Shown: one piece after another, positions 1 to 5,814 of the stretch
How positions within the stretch are numbered: position 1 is the first letter of the stretch
Layout: every line of letters begins with the position of its first letter
DNA from: an uncultured Pseudobdellovibrionaceae bacterium
Lineage (GTDB): Bacteria; Bdellovibrionota; Bdellovibrionia; Bdellovibrionales; Bdellovibrionaceae
NCBI GenBank assembly: GCA_937900305.1
Contig: CALCCV010000644.1
Span: 1 to 6,224, forward strand
DNA length: 6,224 nucleotides
Direction of reading: 5' to 3'
Position numbers and translations under genes: made by a program
Notes under the pieces: model-generated
What the model was told of the DNA's origin: nothing
What the model saw: only the letters and a program-made list of their open reading frames with translations
The model's database searches: none

Positions 1-104
1 CTTGCGCTTAGTGCGGGTTGCGAACGATTCAAAAATTCGGCGGCAGCCCGGAAGCTGCCCTGTTCCACAATGGCTTGCATGGTTTCTAGCTGGTCCAAAG
101 TCAT
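1..104 (-). CDS. LysR-type transcriptional regulator, N-terminal fragment (runs off the window)
   Basis: Reading leftward from an ATG at 104-102, 34 complete codons are present before the window ends. The peptide begins MTLDQLETMQAIVEQGSF and continues with RAAAEFLNRSQPALSA. This matches the winged helix-turn-helix start of LysR-type regulators, with the typical pattern of a Phe, an alanine pair, a Leu and then S-Q-P-A-L-S in the recognition helix. An AAGGA ribosome binding site lies 7 bases upstream of the ATG. The effector-binding domain, usually about 200 further residues, is outside the window. The gene is divergent from the pirin gene at 353, a layout in which LysR proteins commonly regulate both their own gene and the neighbour. 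The family call is firm; the effector is unknown. Confidence 0.88.
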   Translation of the reverse strand, partial: MTLDQLETMQAIVEQGSFRAAAEFLNRSQPALSA

Positions 105-173
105 GGGGGTTTCCTTTATCAAATGGCGACAGTCATAAATTATAAGATCAAGAACATCCTACACGAATCAATG

Positions 174-213
174 TTAAATGATCATTAAAATCGATCATTA
201 TTATAAATAATGA
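174..213. promoter_or_regulatory. Candidate LysR operator: two AT-rich inverted repeats
   Basis: Two dyads lie side by side in the divergent gap. The first is AATGATCATT at 177-186, a perfect 10-base palindrome that extends to 174-189 with one mismatched pair. The second is TCATTATT-ATA-AATAATGA at 195-213, perfect 8-base arms around a 3-base centre. The ATCATTA word occurs at 181-187 and 194-200, with its inverse at the other arms. The second dyad contains a T-N11-A pair (198 and 210) symmetric about 204, the geometry typical of LysR boxes. That LysR binds here is inferred from position and symmetry. Confidence 0.5.
200..205 (-). promoter_or_regulatory. Candidate -10 element of the LysR gene
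   Basis: Read on the minus strand, 205 to 200 is TATAAT, a perfect sigma-70 -10 hexamer. No good -35 hexamer lies 16 to 18 bases further upstream. The implied leader to the ATG at 104 is about 90 bases. The hexamer sits inside the inverted repeat at 195-213, so a protein bound there would block this promoter, as in classic LysR self-repression. The region is AT-rich, so a chance match is possible. Confidence 0.35.
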
Positions 214-256
214 GTATTATCTTCTATCGTTTAAAATAGCTACTCTGTTCTTGGGT

Positions 257-284
257 TTGAAAGTACGGAAACAGAGTTTCGAAT
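257..284 (+). promoter_or_regulatory. Weak candidate promoter of the pirin gene
   Basis: TTGAAA at 257-262 (5 of 6 to the -35 consensus) is followed after 16 bases by TCGAAT at 279-284 (4 of 6 to the -10 consensus). It lies about 70 bases before the pirin start and about 45 bases downstream of the inverted repeats. The match is modest and no other plus-strand promoter in the gap is better. Confidence 0.25.
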
Positions 285-352
285 TTCACCTGATTCGAGA
301 GGACTGATCCGCAAACTACTCCAACCCTTCTACCTAACCGAGGAGATACACC

Positions 353-1051
353 ATGATGACCATTCGCCGATCCCAAGAACGTGGCACCGCCGACCACGGC
401 TGGCTCAAATCTCGCCACACCTTTTCGTTTGCAGACTATTATGATCCGAAGCAAATGGGGTTTAGCGTTTTGCGAGTGATAAATGAAGACCGTATCGAAG
501 GTGGATCTGGCTTTGGTGCCCACGGCCACCGTGACATGGAAATCATTTCTTACGTGATTGATGGAGCATTAGATCACAAAGACTCTATGGGAACGAAAGC
601 CACCATCCGACCTGGCGAAGTTCAACGCATGAGCGCCGGAACTGGAGTTCGTCACTCTGAGTTCAATCATCTTCTTGAACAGACGACTCACTTTTTACAG
701 ATTTGGATTGTGCCTGAGAAGCTGGGTATCGAACCAAGCTACGACCAGCGTTCGTTTCAAAATGATTTTTCGTGCAGCGATTTAATTTTGGTGGCTTCAA
801 AGCAAGGGCGCAATGGGTCGGTCTCTATCAACCAAGATGTCGACATGTACGCTTGCAAAGCCCAAAACGATGGCGAAAAGAAACTTCAAACCTTTTCTCA
901 CCGCCACATCTGGATTCAGGTTATCAAGGGAACCGTAAAGGTGGAAGGCACCGAACTAAATCCAGGTGACGGAGCGGGCCTTGAAAAAATCGAAGCTGTT
1001 AACTTGACCTGGAGTCAGGGTGCCGAGTTTCTGGTTTTTGATTTGCCATAA
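353..1051 (+). CDS. yhhW: Pirin family cupin protein, YhhW-type (quercetin 2,3-dioxygenase-like)
   Basis: This 232-residue protein resembles E. coli YhhW, a bicupin of 231 residues with quercetinase activity in vitro, along its whole length. Shared landmarks are E-R-G (9-11), HGW (15-17), HTFSFADYYDP (22-32), GFSVLRVINED (36-46) and DSMG (77-80). The metal ligands expected in the N-terminal cupin are all present: H57 and H59 in the AHGH loop, H101 and E103 in RHSEFN. The C-terminal cupin (from about 140) includes a WIQVIKGTVKVEG strand block and ends in LVFDLP. There is no signal peptide, so it should be cytoplasmic. AGGAG at 341-345 stands 7 bases before the ATG at 353; the ATG at 356 is an alternative, but starting at 353 keeps the numbering in register with YhhW. 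The natural substrate is not established for this subfamily. Divergence from a LysR gene suggests induction by an aromatic or electrophilic compound, which is inference. Confidence 0.93.
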   Translation: MMTIRRSQERGTADHGWLKSRHTFSFADYYDPKQMGFSVLRVINEDRIEGGSGFGAHGHRDMEIISYVIDGALDHKDSMGTKATIRPGEVQRMSAGTGVRHSEFNHLLEQTTHFLQIWIVPEKLGIEPSYDQRSFQNDFSCSDLILVASKQGRNGSVSINQDVDMYACKAQNDGEKKLQTFSHRHIWIQVIKGTVKVEGTELNPGDGAGLEKIEAVNLTWSQGAEFLVFDLP

Positions 1052-1082
1052 GTGCGCATTTATAAATTTAAAAATGTCTAAA

Positions 1083-1111
1083 TGGCACCGATGACGTTCG
1101 TGTCGGTGCCA
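1083..1111. terminator. Hairpin between convergent genes, possible bidirectional terminator
   Basis: TGGCACCGA (1083-1091) and TCGGTGCCA (1103-1111) form a perfect 9-base stem with an 11-base loop. It lies between the pirin stop codon (1049-1051) and the stop codon of the convergent lipoprotein gene (1113-1115). The tracts after the stem are only moderately T-rich on either strand: CTTAGATTTTAG on plus, TTTAGACATTTTTAAA on minus. Position and stem strength support termination of both genes. Confidence 0.6.
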
Positions 1112-1112
1112 C

Positions 1113-2831
1113 TTAGATTTTAGTCAATTTAAGCTCGCAACTTTCATTTTCAATCGTCAACAGTTTGCGACCCTGCTTTGCAATACGAAGAAGAAATTTT
1201 GAACTGTCCTCTGTCCGCTGGATGGTAAGTGTTGTTTGGCTCCAAAAAAATCCCTCCTCAGTCGGACCCTCGCCGGCCCGAGTCCAGCTGTGTTGATACT
1301 GATGGACAACCCTGGCCGCGCTGCTATCTCCGCCGAAGGAAATGGAATTTTCTGCATTGCCACCAAATCGGTTACTCAAGTTCAAGTTGACCCTGAGATT
1401 GGGTGTTCCTATAGGCACCGTAGCTTCCAAATACCATCTAGGTGGTTCTAAATAAAAACCTGAACTCTCCTGAAAAATTTGAATTTTGTTAACGTGAGCC
1501 CATTGCGAAAGATCCGCGTGACAACTTTCTGAATGCACTTCGTAAGTTCCAGCAAAATGTGACCAAGGCGCCGGCTCCGGATGAGGCAGCCACGGTGCAG
1601 GAAATTCCCGCAGTGGGCGATAGATTGCGAAAGTTAGATCTAAGGCTTTTTCGATATAATAGTCGGTAAGGGTACTGAAAATATATTCAACTTCAGCTTG
1701 AAAGTCTGCAAAAGTTTGAATTTTTGGAAAGCTGATTCGATCCGCAAATTGGTTTCCATCCATCTGATAAGAGCTGCCCAGGGCCTTCGCAGCTTCTCGG
1801 GCACTTAGGCTCACGCGATCTAAGTAAATTAAATCATATTTAGATGGCTCACTTGGTTCAAATCGAGCGGTTGCATCGGACTGGATATAGGTGAACCAAA
1901 GGCGCCACTTCAGCTGCAATATTTTTAGGAAGTCGCTCTCCTCCGCGGTAAAAAGGGAAGAATCGAGCGTGGAGTCAAAAGAAAAACCCAGGCGCCCAAA
2001 CAATTCGTCCCACCATTGCACCATATTTGAAATGTCAATTTTGATGGCCAATTGTTTCACCTCAATGGGAAGCGACGGGTCCCTCAACTTATGAAACACG
2101 TTAACAATAGACAAAAGACGAGCTTTAGCACCGTTGAGGGTTTCTAGTCGCGAGTTCGCATAGGTCTCGAAAGCGGTGTCTTTCAAATCTTGCAACTGGG
2201 CCACCGCCCTTTTTTGCAATTCCACAGCTTCTTTTTCATCGGCGCCGACCAAGTGGCTCAGCTCATGAATCACTAAAGCCAATACCTCTGTTCGAACTTG
2301 TTCTGGCGATAGCTTTGGTGCAATGGTGAATGAACTTATACAGATTGTGCCCGGAAAGCTGGCGTAGATACTGCCATCCACTGGCAGTCCTTCGTGATCG
2401 AAACAAGGTTTGGTGTCCGCCACTTCGAGATCGGTGGATTCCAATACCGTCAGCAAGTTTGGTGTCCCACCGAACATTTTTTTGTGGAGATCCGAGCTTG
2501 AGAATTTGTCATTTTCCCACCCTCTCAAGAAAATACGTAAATCGCCTCGAGCTAATTGCAACGCTCGCGCAATGTCGTAGCGGGATGCAGGCGTCGCCGG
2601 AAGTGTTCCGCCACCTCCTCCACTAATTCCACCTTCTGAAGATGTTGCTGGCGGGGCTTCAGCCGAGCCCGGAATGGGAGTGACCTCGGACGGATTCGTC
2701 GGGAGAGGAGACGGGTTCGCATCCACTCCGCCCGTCGCTCCTGTCCCTCCATTCCAGCAGGCCGTTAAAAAGGCAAAGGCGGCGGCGAGGATTGATGTTC
2801 TGATTAAATTTTTCGAAAAAATCATATTCAT
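1113..2831 (-). CDS. Exported lipoprotein with HExxH metallopeptidase-like motif, function unknown
   Basis: The product has 572 residues from the ATG at 2831. It starts with a lipoprotein signal peptide: basic K7 and R11, a hydrophobic stretch, then the lipobox L-T-A-C with the lipidated Cys at 25. A flexible Gly/Pro/Ser/Thr-rich linker follows to about residue 82. The middle region carries HELSH at 189-193 within HELSHLVGADEKEA, a HExxH zinc motif in which E199 or E201 could be the third ligand. Two cysteines (143, 164) lie just before it. A helical stretch fills about 200-410. The last 150 residues, starting near WSHFAGTYEV, look beta-rich and hold one Cys near each end (437, 565), possibly a disulfide. 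An AGGGA site 5 bases upstream (2837-2841) and a signal peptide of proper length favour this start; an in-frame ATG at 2858 would add nine residues and lacks a close ribosome binding site. The protein is probably membrane-anchored. I do not recognise the family, and peptidase activity is inferred from the motif only. Confidence 0.8.
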   Translation of the reverse strand: MNMIFSKNLIRTSILAAAFAFLTACWNGGTGATGGVDANPSPLPTNPSEVTPIPGSAEAPPATSSEGGISGGGGGTLPATPASRYDIARALQLARGDLRIFLRGWENDKFSSSDLHKKMFGGTPNLLTVLESTDLEVADTKPCFDHEGLPVDGSIYASFPGTICISSFTIAPKLSPEQVRTEVLALVIHELSHLVGADEKEAVELQKRAVAQLQDLKDTAFETYANSRLETLNGAKARLLSIVNVFHKLRDPSLPIEVKQLAIKIDISNMVQWWDELFGRLGFSFDSTLDSSLFTAEESDFLKILQLKWRLWFTYIQSDATARFEPSEPSKYDLIYLDRVSLSAREAAKALGSSYQMDGNQFADRISFPKIQTFADFQAEVEYIFSTLTDYYIEKALDLTFAIYRPLREFPAPWLPHPEPAPWSHFAGTYEVHSESCHADLSQWAHVNKIQIFQESSGFYLEPPRWYLEATVPIGTPNLRVNLNLSNRFGGNAENSISFGGDSSAARVVHQYQHSWTRAGEGPTEEGFFWSQTTLTIQRTEDSSKFLLRIAKQGRKLLTIENESCELKLTKI

Positions 2832-2862
2832 AACTGTCCCTATTAAAAGATTGTTCATGGGT

Positions 2863-2886
2863 ATTCAACCAAACTCCCTGTTGAAT
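2863..2886 (-). repeat. Leader hairpin upstream of the lipoprotein gene
   Basis: ATTCAAC (2863-2869) and GTTGAAT (2880-2886) are perfect 7-base inverted arms with a 10-base loop. In the minus-strand transcript the loop presents AGGGAG, a ribosome-binding-like sequence, 15 bases before the alternative ATG at 2858. It may be a 5' leader structure or may be chance in an AT-rich gap. Confidence 0.3.
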
Positions 2887-2933
2887 CCGCCTCCACCTAT
2901 AGAGAGATCGCCGTTCGCGCGATAGACCTTATT

Positions 2934-2970
2934 TACTAAAAACGGATGTTTAATCTTTAGTATTGCTAAA
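2934..2970. promoter_or_regulatory. Candidate operator between lipoprotein and TIGR02147 genes
   Basis: TACTAAA (2934-2940) and TTTAGTA (2956-2962) are 7-base inverted repeats 15 bases apart. The second arm overlaps another dyad, TTTAG-TATTG-CTAAA (2956-2970). The elements lie in the 216-base gap between two divergent genes, one of which encodes a DNA-binding protein, so they are a reasonable guess for its binding site. The rest of the gap shows a weak ATCGC/GCGAT dyad (2907-2923) and no clear promoter. Confidence 0.3.
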
Positions 2971-3047
2971 TTTTTTGAATTAACTTATTGAATTTACTTG
3001 AAATTAGTCACTATGAAACATCCATCAAATTCTCCGAAAGGTTTCGT

Positions 3048-3851
3048 ATGATTTTCGAAGCAACAAGTTACCGCGAAGCGATCAAGACCTGGCTCCATCA
3101 AAAGCCGAACCATGGCCGCGGCTGGCGCACCAAGATGGCCGATGCGATGGGTTGTCGGCAGGCGTTCCTAACGCATGTGATGGGGGGAACCAATGATCTG
3201 AGCCTAGAGCAGAGTGAAGCCCTCGCCAGATTCATGAATTTGAACTTTGAAGAGACGGAATACTTTCTACTGCTGGTGCAACTCGACCGCGCAGGAACAA
3301 CTAAGCTAAAAACACATTTAAAGAAGATTCAGAAAGAAAAATTGAGCCGATATCACGAGCTCAAAAATCGAGTTCGCATTTCAACGACCGTGAGTCGAGA
3401 AGACGAAACAATCTATTACTCCCAATGGTACTATTCAGCGATTCATACGCTTTTAACGATTCCCGAAGTGCGCTACGCTGAGGACATTGAAAAGCGAATC
3501 CGTCTGCCCATAGACACCATTTTGCAAGCCTTGGAGTTTTTAGAGTCTCGCGGATTCATCAAAAAGAGTGGAAATGAATACTCGTCGGGCAATGTCTCAC
3601 TGCATTTGGCCAAAAGCTCGCCGCTCATTCATCATCATCACACCAATTGGCGCCTGCGAGCGATTCAGTCTTTTGGTCAAGAGCAAGGGACTGATCTTCA
3701 CTATTCCGCCTGCATGTCGATCGCTGAAAAAGATCTCCCGAAAGTTCAGGCCTGCCTGTCAAAAGCGTTGGAACAAATCGCGGCGATTGTGAAACCTTCA
3801 AAAGAAGAAAGGCTCATGGGCTTATGCATGGATTTTTTTAATATGGGATAA
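3048..3851 (+). CDS. TIGR02147/DUF4423 family transcriptional regulator
   Basis: The 267-residue product has the architecture of the TIGR02147 family. The start MIFEATSYREAIKTWLHQK corresponds to the family's usual opening with a D/S-Y-R motif. A Cro-like helix-turn-helix region follows (about 26-66: MADAMGCRQAFLTHVMGG, then LSLEQSEALARFMNL). EETEYFLLLVQLDRA (68-82) is a typical family block. A C-terminal DUF4423-type region with YYSQWYYSAIHTLL (123-136), a second winged-helix-like part (about 145-185) and a helical end complete it. The open frame reaches back to a TTG at 2988, but the ATG at 3048 has an AAAGG site 6 bases upstream and gives the normal family length of about 270, so I place the start there. 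The family is predicted to regulate transcription, and few members have known targets. The divergent lipoprotein gene and the downstream transferase gene are the obvious candidates. Confidence 0.85.
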   Translation: MIFEATSYREAIKTWLHQKPNHGRGWRTKMADAMGCRQAFLTHVMGGTNDLSLEQSEALARFMNLNFEETEYFLLLVQLDRAGTTKLKTHLKKIQKEKLSRYHELKNRVRISTTVSREDETIYYSQWYYSAIHTLLTIPEVRYAEDIEKRIRLPIDTILQALEFLESRGFIKKSGNEYSSGNVSLHLAKSSPLIHHHHTNWRLRAIQSFGQEQGTDLHYSACMSIAEKDLPKVQACLSKALEQIAAIVKPSKEERLMGLCMDFFNMG

Positions 3852-3906
3852 TGCAAAAGATGACCGCCCAAGTTGCTTCTCACTGAACATTCAGAAAGGA
3901 TGAGCC

Positions 3907-4554
3907 ATGATGAGAATTACGGCCCTGCGCTGGGTCCCAAAATTTGCGCAAGGATATGTTCGAGACCTTAGGGTTCGCTGGGCTTGCGAGGAGGCCGGTC
4001 TCCCGTATGACCTTCGCTTGATCGATCGAGCGCAGCAAGCTTCGCCAAACTATCGCCGCGAGCAACCTTTTGGCCAAGTACCGGTCCTTGAGGATGGCAA
4101 CCTGACGCTGTTCGAAACAGGCGCGATCCTTCTTCACATCGGCGAAAAATCTGAAGCTCTGATTCCGAAAGAGGCTGCGGCCAAAGCCCGAGTGACAACT
4201 TGGATGTTTGCAGCGTTGAACTCTATCGAACCCTTTGTTCAAAATCTGACCGAAGTGGATATATTCCATTCTCAAGAAGAATGGGCCAAAAGCCGCAGGC
4301 CCGTGGTGGTTGAGGCTCTCAAAAATCGATTGGCTGCGCTGAACACTTGGCTCGACGGTCGAGATTATCTCGAAGAGAGGTTCACGGTAGCCGACCTCCT
4401 GATGACAACGGTTTTACGGGATGTTCCTGAGGACGGTGTGCTCGAAGATTTTCCGAGACTTCTAGAGTATAGACGGCAAGGGGAGGCACGCCCTGGATTT
4501 CGCAAAGCACTGGCTAGCCAGCTTAAAAACTTTGCCGATAATGCCCCGAGCTGA
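3907..4554 (+). CDS. Glutathione S-transferase family protein
   Basis: This 215-residue cytosolic protein has the two-domain GST layout. The N-terminal thioredoxin fold (1-80) shows RVRWACEEAGLPYDLRLID, then GQVPVLEDG with the conserved cis-proline P59, and LFETGAILLHI, where E70 and T71 take the place of the usual glutathione-binding Glu-Ser pair. The all-helical C-terminal domain (about 90-210) includes the N-capping FTVADLLMTTVLRD segment (159-172). The opening RWVPKFAQGYVRDLRVRW marks a widespread proteobacterial GST subgroup whose substrates are not known to me. No obvious catalytic Ser or Cys stands in the usual N-terminal position; Y17 is nearby. AAAGGA (3895-3900) lies 6 bases before the ATG at 3907; the next codon is also ATG. 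The gap of 55 bases after the TIGR02147 gene has no terminator-like hairpin, so co-transcription is plausible. Confidence 0.9.
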   Translation: MMRITALRWVPKFAQGYVRDLRVRWACEEAGLPYDLRLIDRAQQASPNYRREQPFGQVPVLEDGNLTLFETGAILLHIGEKSEALIPKEAAAKARVTTWMFAALNSIEPFVQNLTEVDIFHSQEEWAKSRRPVVVEALKNRLAALNTWLDGRDYLEERFTVADLLMTTVLRDVPEDGVLEDFPRLLEYRRQGEARPGFRKALASQLKNFADNAPS

Positions 4555-4559
4555 GAGAC

Positions 4560-4598
4560 AATCCAAACTGAAGAACTCAACTCACAGTTTGGATTTAA
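4560..4598 (+). terminator. Hairpin after the transferase gene
   Basis: AATCCAAACTG (4560-4570) pairs perfectly with CAGTTTGGATT (4585-4595) around a 14-base loop. It begins 5 bases after the GST stop codon and lies between that gene and the convergent gene ending at 4624. The T-tract after the stem is short (ATTTAACG), so termination may be partial; on the other strand there is none. Confidence 0.5.
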
Positions 4599-4623
4599 CG
4601 AAAACTCAAATAAAAATCAAAAT

Positions 4624-4950
4624 TTAGAGGCAAGTTGCAGCAACAATCTCGTAAACAGAGCCAGTTTCTTTCAACTCATAACTGCCAGTGCCGCTGCACA
4701 AATCATGGATAGATCCCACGGCAATTTGAAATTCCATTCCACCAGAAACGATGAAATGCAACTCAGCACCCCCAGAGCCATTGCGAACCTCTGTTGTGCC
4801 AAGGATGAAAATTTCCTCAGAAGCGCCAGGCGAAGTGGGTTTCATTTGTCTTGCCAACTCTTGAGCTTGGTTTTCAGCATAGCGAGACTCGTAAGCAAAC
4901 GAAGTTGAACAAGCCAAAGTCAAAAGTACAGATGCCATTACATATTTCAT
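4624..4950 (-). CDS. Small secreted protein of unknown function with two mature-region cysteines
   Basis: The product has 108 residues. It starts with a Sec signal peptide (K2, a hydrophobic core, then S-T-S-F-A with likely cleavage after A19), so it should be periplasmic or secreted. The mature part of about 89 residues begins with a charged helix-like segment (20-37), followed by alternating beta-like stretches: EEIFILGTTEV, AELHFIVSGG, MEFQIAVGS and VYEIVAATCL. C85 and the penultimate C107 could form a disulfide. C14 lies in the signal peptide, but the preceding T-L-A does not fit a lipobox well. AAGGA (4957-4961) sits 6 bases upstream of the ATG at 4950. I do not recognise a family. A decayed gene lies just upstream on the same strand and the convergent GST gene lies downstream. 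Confidence 0.72.
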   Translation of the reverse strand: MKYVMASVLLTLACSTSFAYESRYAENQAQELARQMKPTSPGASEEIFILGTTEVRNGSGGAELHFIVSGGMEFQIAVGSIHDLCSGTGSYELKETGSVYEIVAATCL

Positions 4951-4973
4951 GGGGGTTCCTTTCGAGGAGGGTT

Positions 4974-5025
4974 AGTGAGTTACTTGTTAAAGTGGTCCAG
5001 GTATTTCTACACCAGGACACTCACT
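4974..5025 (-). repeat. Competing inverted repeats in the leader of the small secreted gene
   Basis: AGTGAGT (4974-4980) and ACTCACT (5019-5025) are perfect 7-base inverted arms. Nested inside is an imperfect hairpin, 4991-5021, with stem parts AGT/ACT, GTCC/GGAC and GGT/ACC, one bulged G, one A-A mismatch and an 8-base loop. Both structures use bases 5019-5021, so they cannot form fully together. They lie 24 to 75 bases upstream of the ATG at 4950 on the minus strand and overlap the end of the decayed frame. A leader-control role is speculative. Confidence 0.3.
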
Positions 5026-5263
5026 TTTATCCACTACTCCATCATCTGGTGAAATTTTGAAAGGACTGTTAAGTATTTTGACATGCGTTTGCCTCCCGCA
5101 AACTCTGCTCCCAAGTGTCAGTTCTCGCGAGTCGCTGAGGGCGGCCTCATCACCGGAGATGTCTACGCCTGGGGTGCCCAACTTGTCGAAGGTGAGGATC
5201 CTTTACCTTACCAAAGTACATTCGGAAGTTGTCTCCGATAGAGTTGCCCACCTGTTTGCTTTC
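4987..5263 (-). pseudogene. Probable frameshifted gene remnant
   Basis: Two minus-strand frames here read like protein but are not joined. From 5263 leftward one frame gives GNSIGDNFRMYFGKVKD near 5248-5198 and then degenerates into Arg/His-rich sequence and a stop. Near 5196-5205 a second frame takes over, reading TFDKLGTPGVDISGDEAAL and ending at a stop codon at 4987-4989 with VDKSECPGVEIPGPL. The second frame has a stop just upstream (about 5207) and only a TTG (5181) without a ribosome binding site as start. A one-base change near the GGATCC at 5196-5201 would fuse the two into one peptide of about 90 residues. Stops close the frame again at 5264-5266, so further damage is possible. The family is not recognisable. 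A sequencing error, or a chance open frame, remains possible. Confidence 0.4.
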
Positions 5264-5298
5264 CTACGATGCAAAACTCCGAATATGTCCTTAACTTA

Positions 5299-5327
5299 TT
5301 GAAACAACTTAAATTAATTTCTAAAAA
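5299..5327 (+). promoter_or_regulatory. Candidate sigma-70 promoter for the small secreted gene at 5415
   Basis: TTGAAA (5299-5304; 5 of 6 to the -35 consensus) is followed after 17 bases by TAAAAA (5322-5327; 4 of 6 to the -10 consensus). The implied leader before the ATG at 5415 is about 80 bases. A CATAAT at 5358-5363 is an alternative -10 but has no fitting -35. The surrounding AT-rich sequence makes chance matches likely. Confidence 0.35.
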
Positions 5328-5414
5328 AGGTACCTCGCATATCACAACAACGCAGTGCATAATTACTCATCGCCTGCTAATCACAGCCGGCAGTTTATCC
5401 CCCAAGGAGTACGT

Positions 5415-5762
5415 ATGAAAACTGTTTTAATCGCTCTGATGGTCATCGTTGGCATCAACGCTCACGCCATTTCGCCAGATTGCCAAAATGCTCTTAGAGA
5501 TTTGAAATCCGTTTTTACGGGTGAAGAGGTTTTACACGCCACAAATTTTTCAGCACTTACAGATGTGCAAAGCGACTTGCTCCAGGCCGCAACATCTATC
5601 AAAAATTCTTTCGACATCAAAAAGCCAGAGGTGGTCGAGCAATATCTTAAAAGCACCGCCGATACCTACAAAGACTTTGTGTTTCATCAAACCATCGTTT
5701 GGAATTCTCAAAAAGAACTTCGAGGTCTCGTCACTAAAGAACTTCAAGATTGCATGAAATAG
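5415..5762 (+). CDS. Small secreted helical protein of unknown function
   Basis: The product has 115 residues from the ATG at 5415, chosen because AAGGAG (5404-5409) stands 5 bases upstream and a signal peptide begins right there: MKTVLIALMVIVGINAHA, with the A-H-A cleavage motif at 16-18. An in-frame GTG at 5355 would add 20 polar residues in front of the signal peptide and is unlikely. The mature part of about 97 residues is charged and mostly helix-like (DVQSDLLQAATSIKNSF, EVVEQYLKSTADTYKDFVFH). C23 near its start and C113 near its end could tie both ends together by a disulfide. It is probably periplasmic or secreted. I recognise no family. The gene stands alone: a candidate promoter lies at 5299 and a strong terminator follows 25 bases after the stop. 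Confidence 0.75.
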   Translation: MKTVLIALMVIVGINAHAISPDCQNALRDLKSVFTGEEVLHATNFSALTDVQSDLLQAATSIKNSFDIKKPEVVEQYLKSTADTYKDFVFHQTIVWNSQKELRGLVTKELQDCMK

Positions 5763-5786
5763 ATTCGGCAAAATATTTCTATCTCG

Positions 5787-5812
5787 AATGGACCCACAAC
5801 GGGTCCATTTTT
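5787..5812 (+). terminator. Rho-independent terminator
   Basis: AATGGACCC (5787-5795) and GGGTCCATT (5801-5809) form a perfect 9-base stem around the loop ACAAC, and the sequence runs into TTTTT at 5808-5812. It follows the stop codon at 5760-5762 by 25 bases. It has all the hallmarks on the plus strand; on the minus strand the stem is not followed by a T-tract. Confidence 0.9.
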
Positions 5813-5814
5813 AC

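Noticed and set aside
102..118. Near-identical leader before two start codons (AAGGAA-ACCCCC-ATG at 104 and a similar one at 4950)
   Set aside because: The shared stretch is essentially a ribosome binding site plus a run of C; nothing else around it is similar, so it is not treated as a repeat family.
224..529. Minus-strand open frame of 101 codons overlapping the pirin start
   Set aside because: It lies largely opposite the firmly identified pirin gene and the LysR-pirin intergenic region, and its translation shows no domain or proper start context.
2832..2858. Upstream ATG at 2858 for the lipoprotein
   Set aside because: It would put nine extra residues before a complete signal peptide, and its nearest AGGGAG is 15 bases away; the ATG at 2831 fits better, though the longer form is not excluded.
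2988..3047. Upstream TTG start adding 20 residues to the TIGR02147 protein
   Set aside because: There is no ribosome binding site before the TTG, whereas the ATG at 3048 has one and gives the usual family N-terminus and length.
4894..4950. Lipobox reading (T-L-A-C) for the secreted protein at 4624-4950
   Set aside because: The -3 position is Thr rather than a branched hydrophobic residue, and a normal cleavage site S-F-A follows shortly after.
5057..5302. Plus-strand open frame of 81 codons
   Set aside because: The translation is Ser/Leu-rich without a ribosome binding site or domain, and it is opposite the more protein-like minus-strand frames.
5355..5414. GTG start extending the small secreted protein by 20 residues
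   Set aside because: The ATG at 5415 has a strong AAGGAG site at ideal spacing and begins the signal peptide directly.
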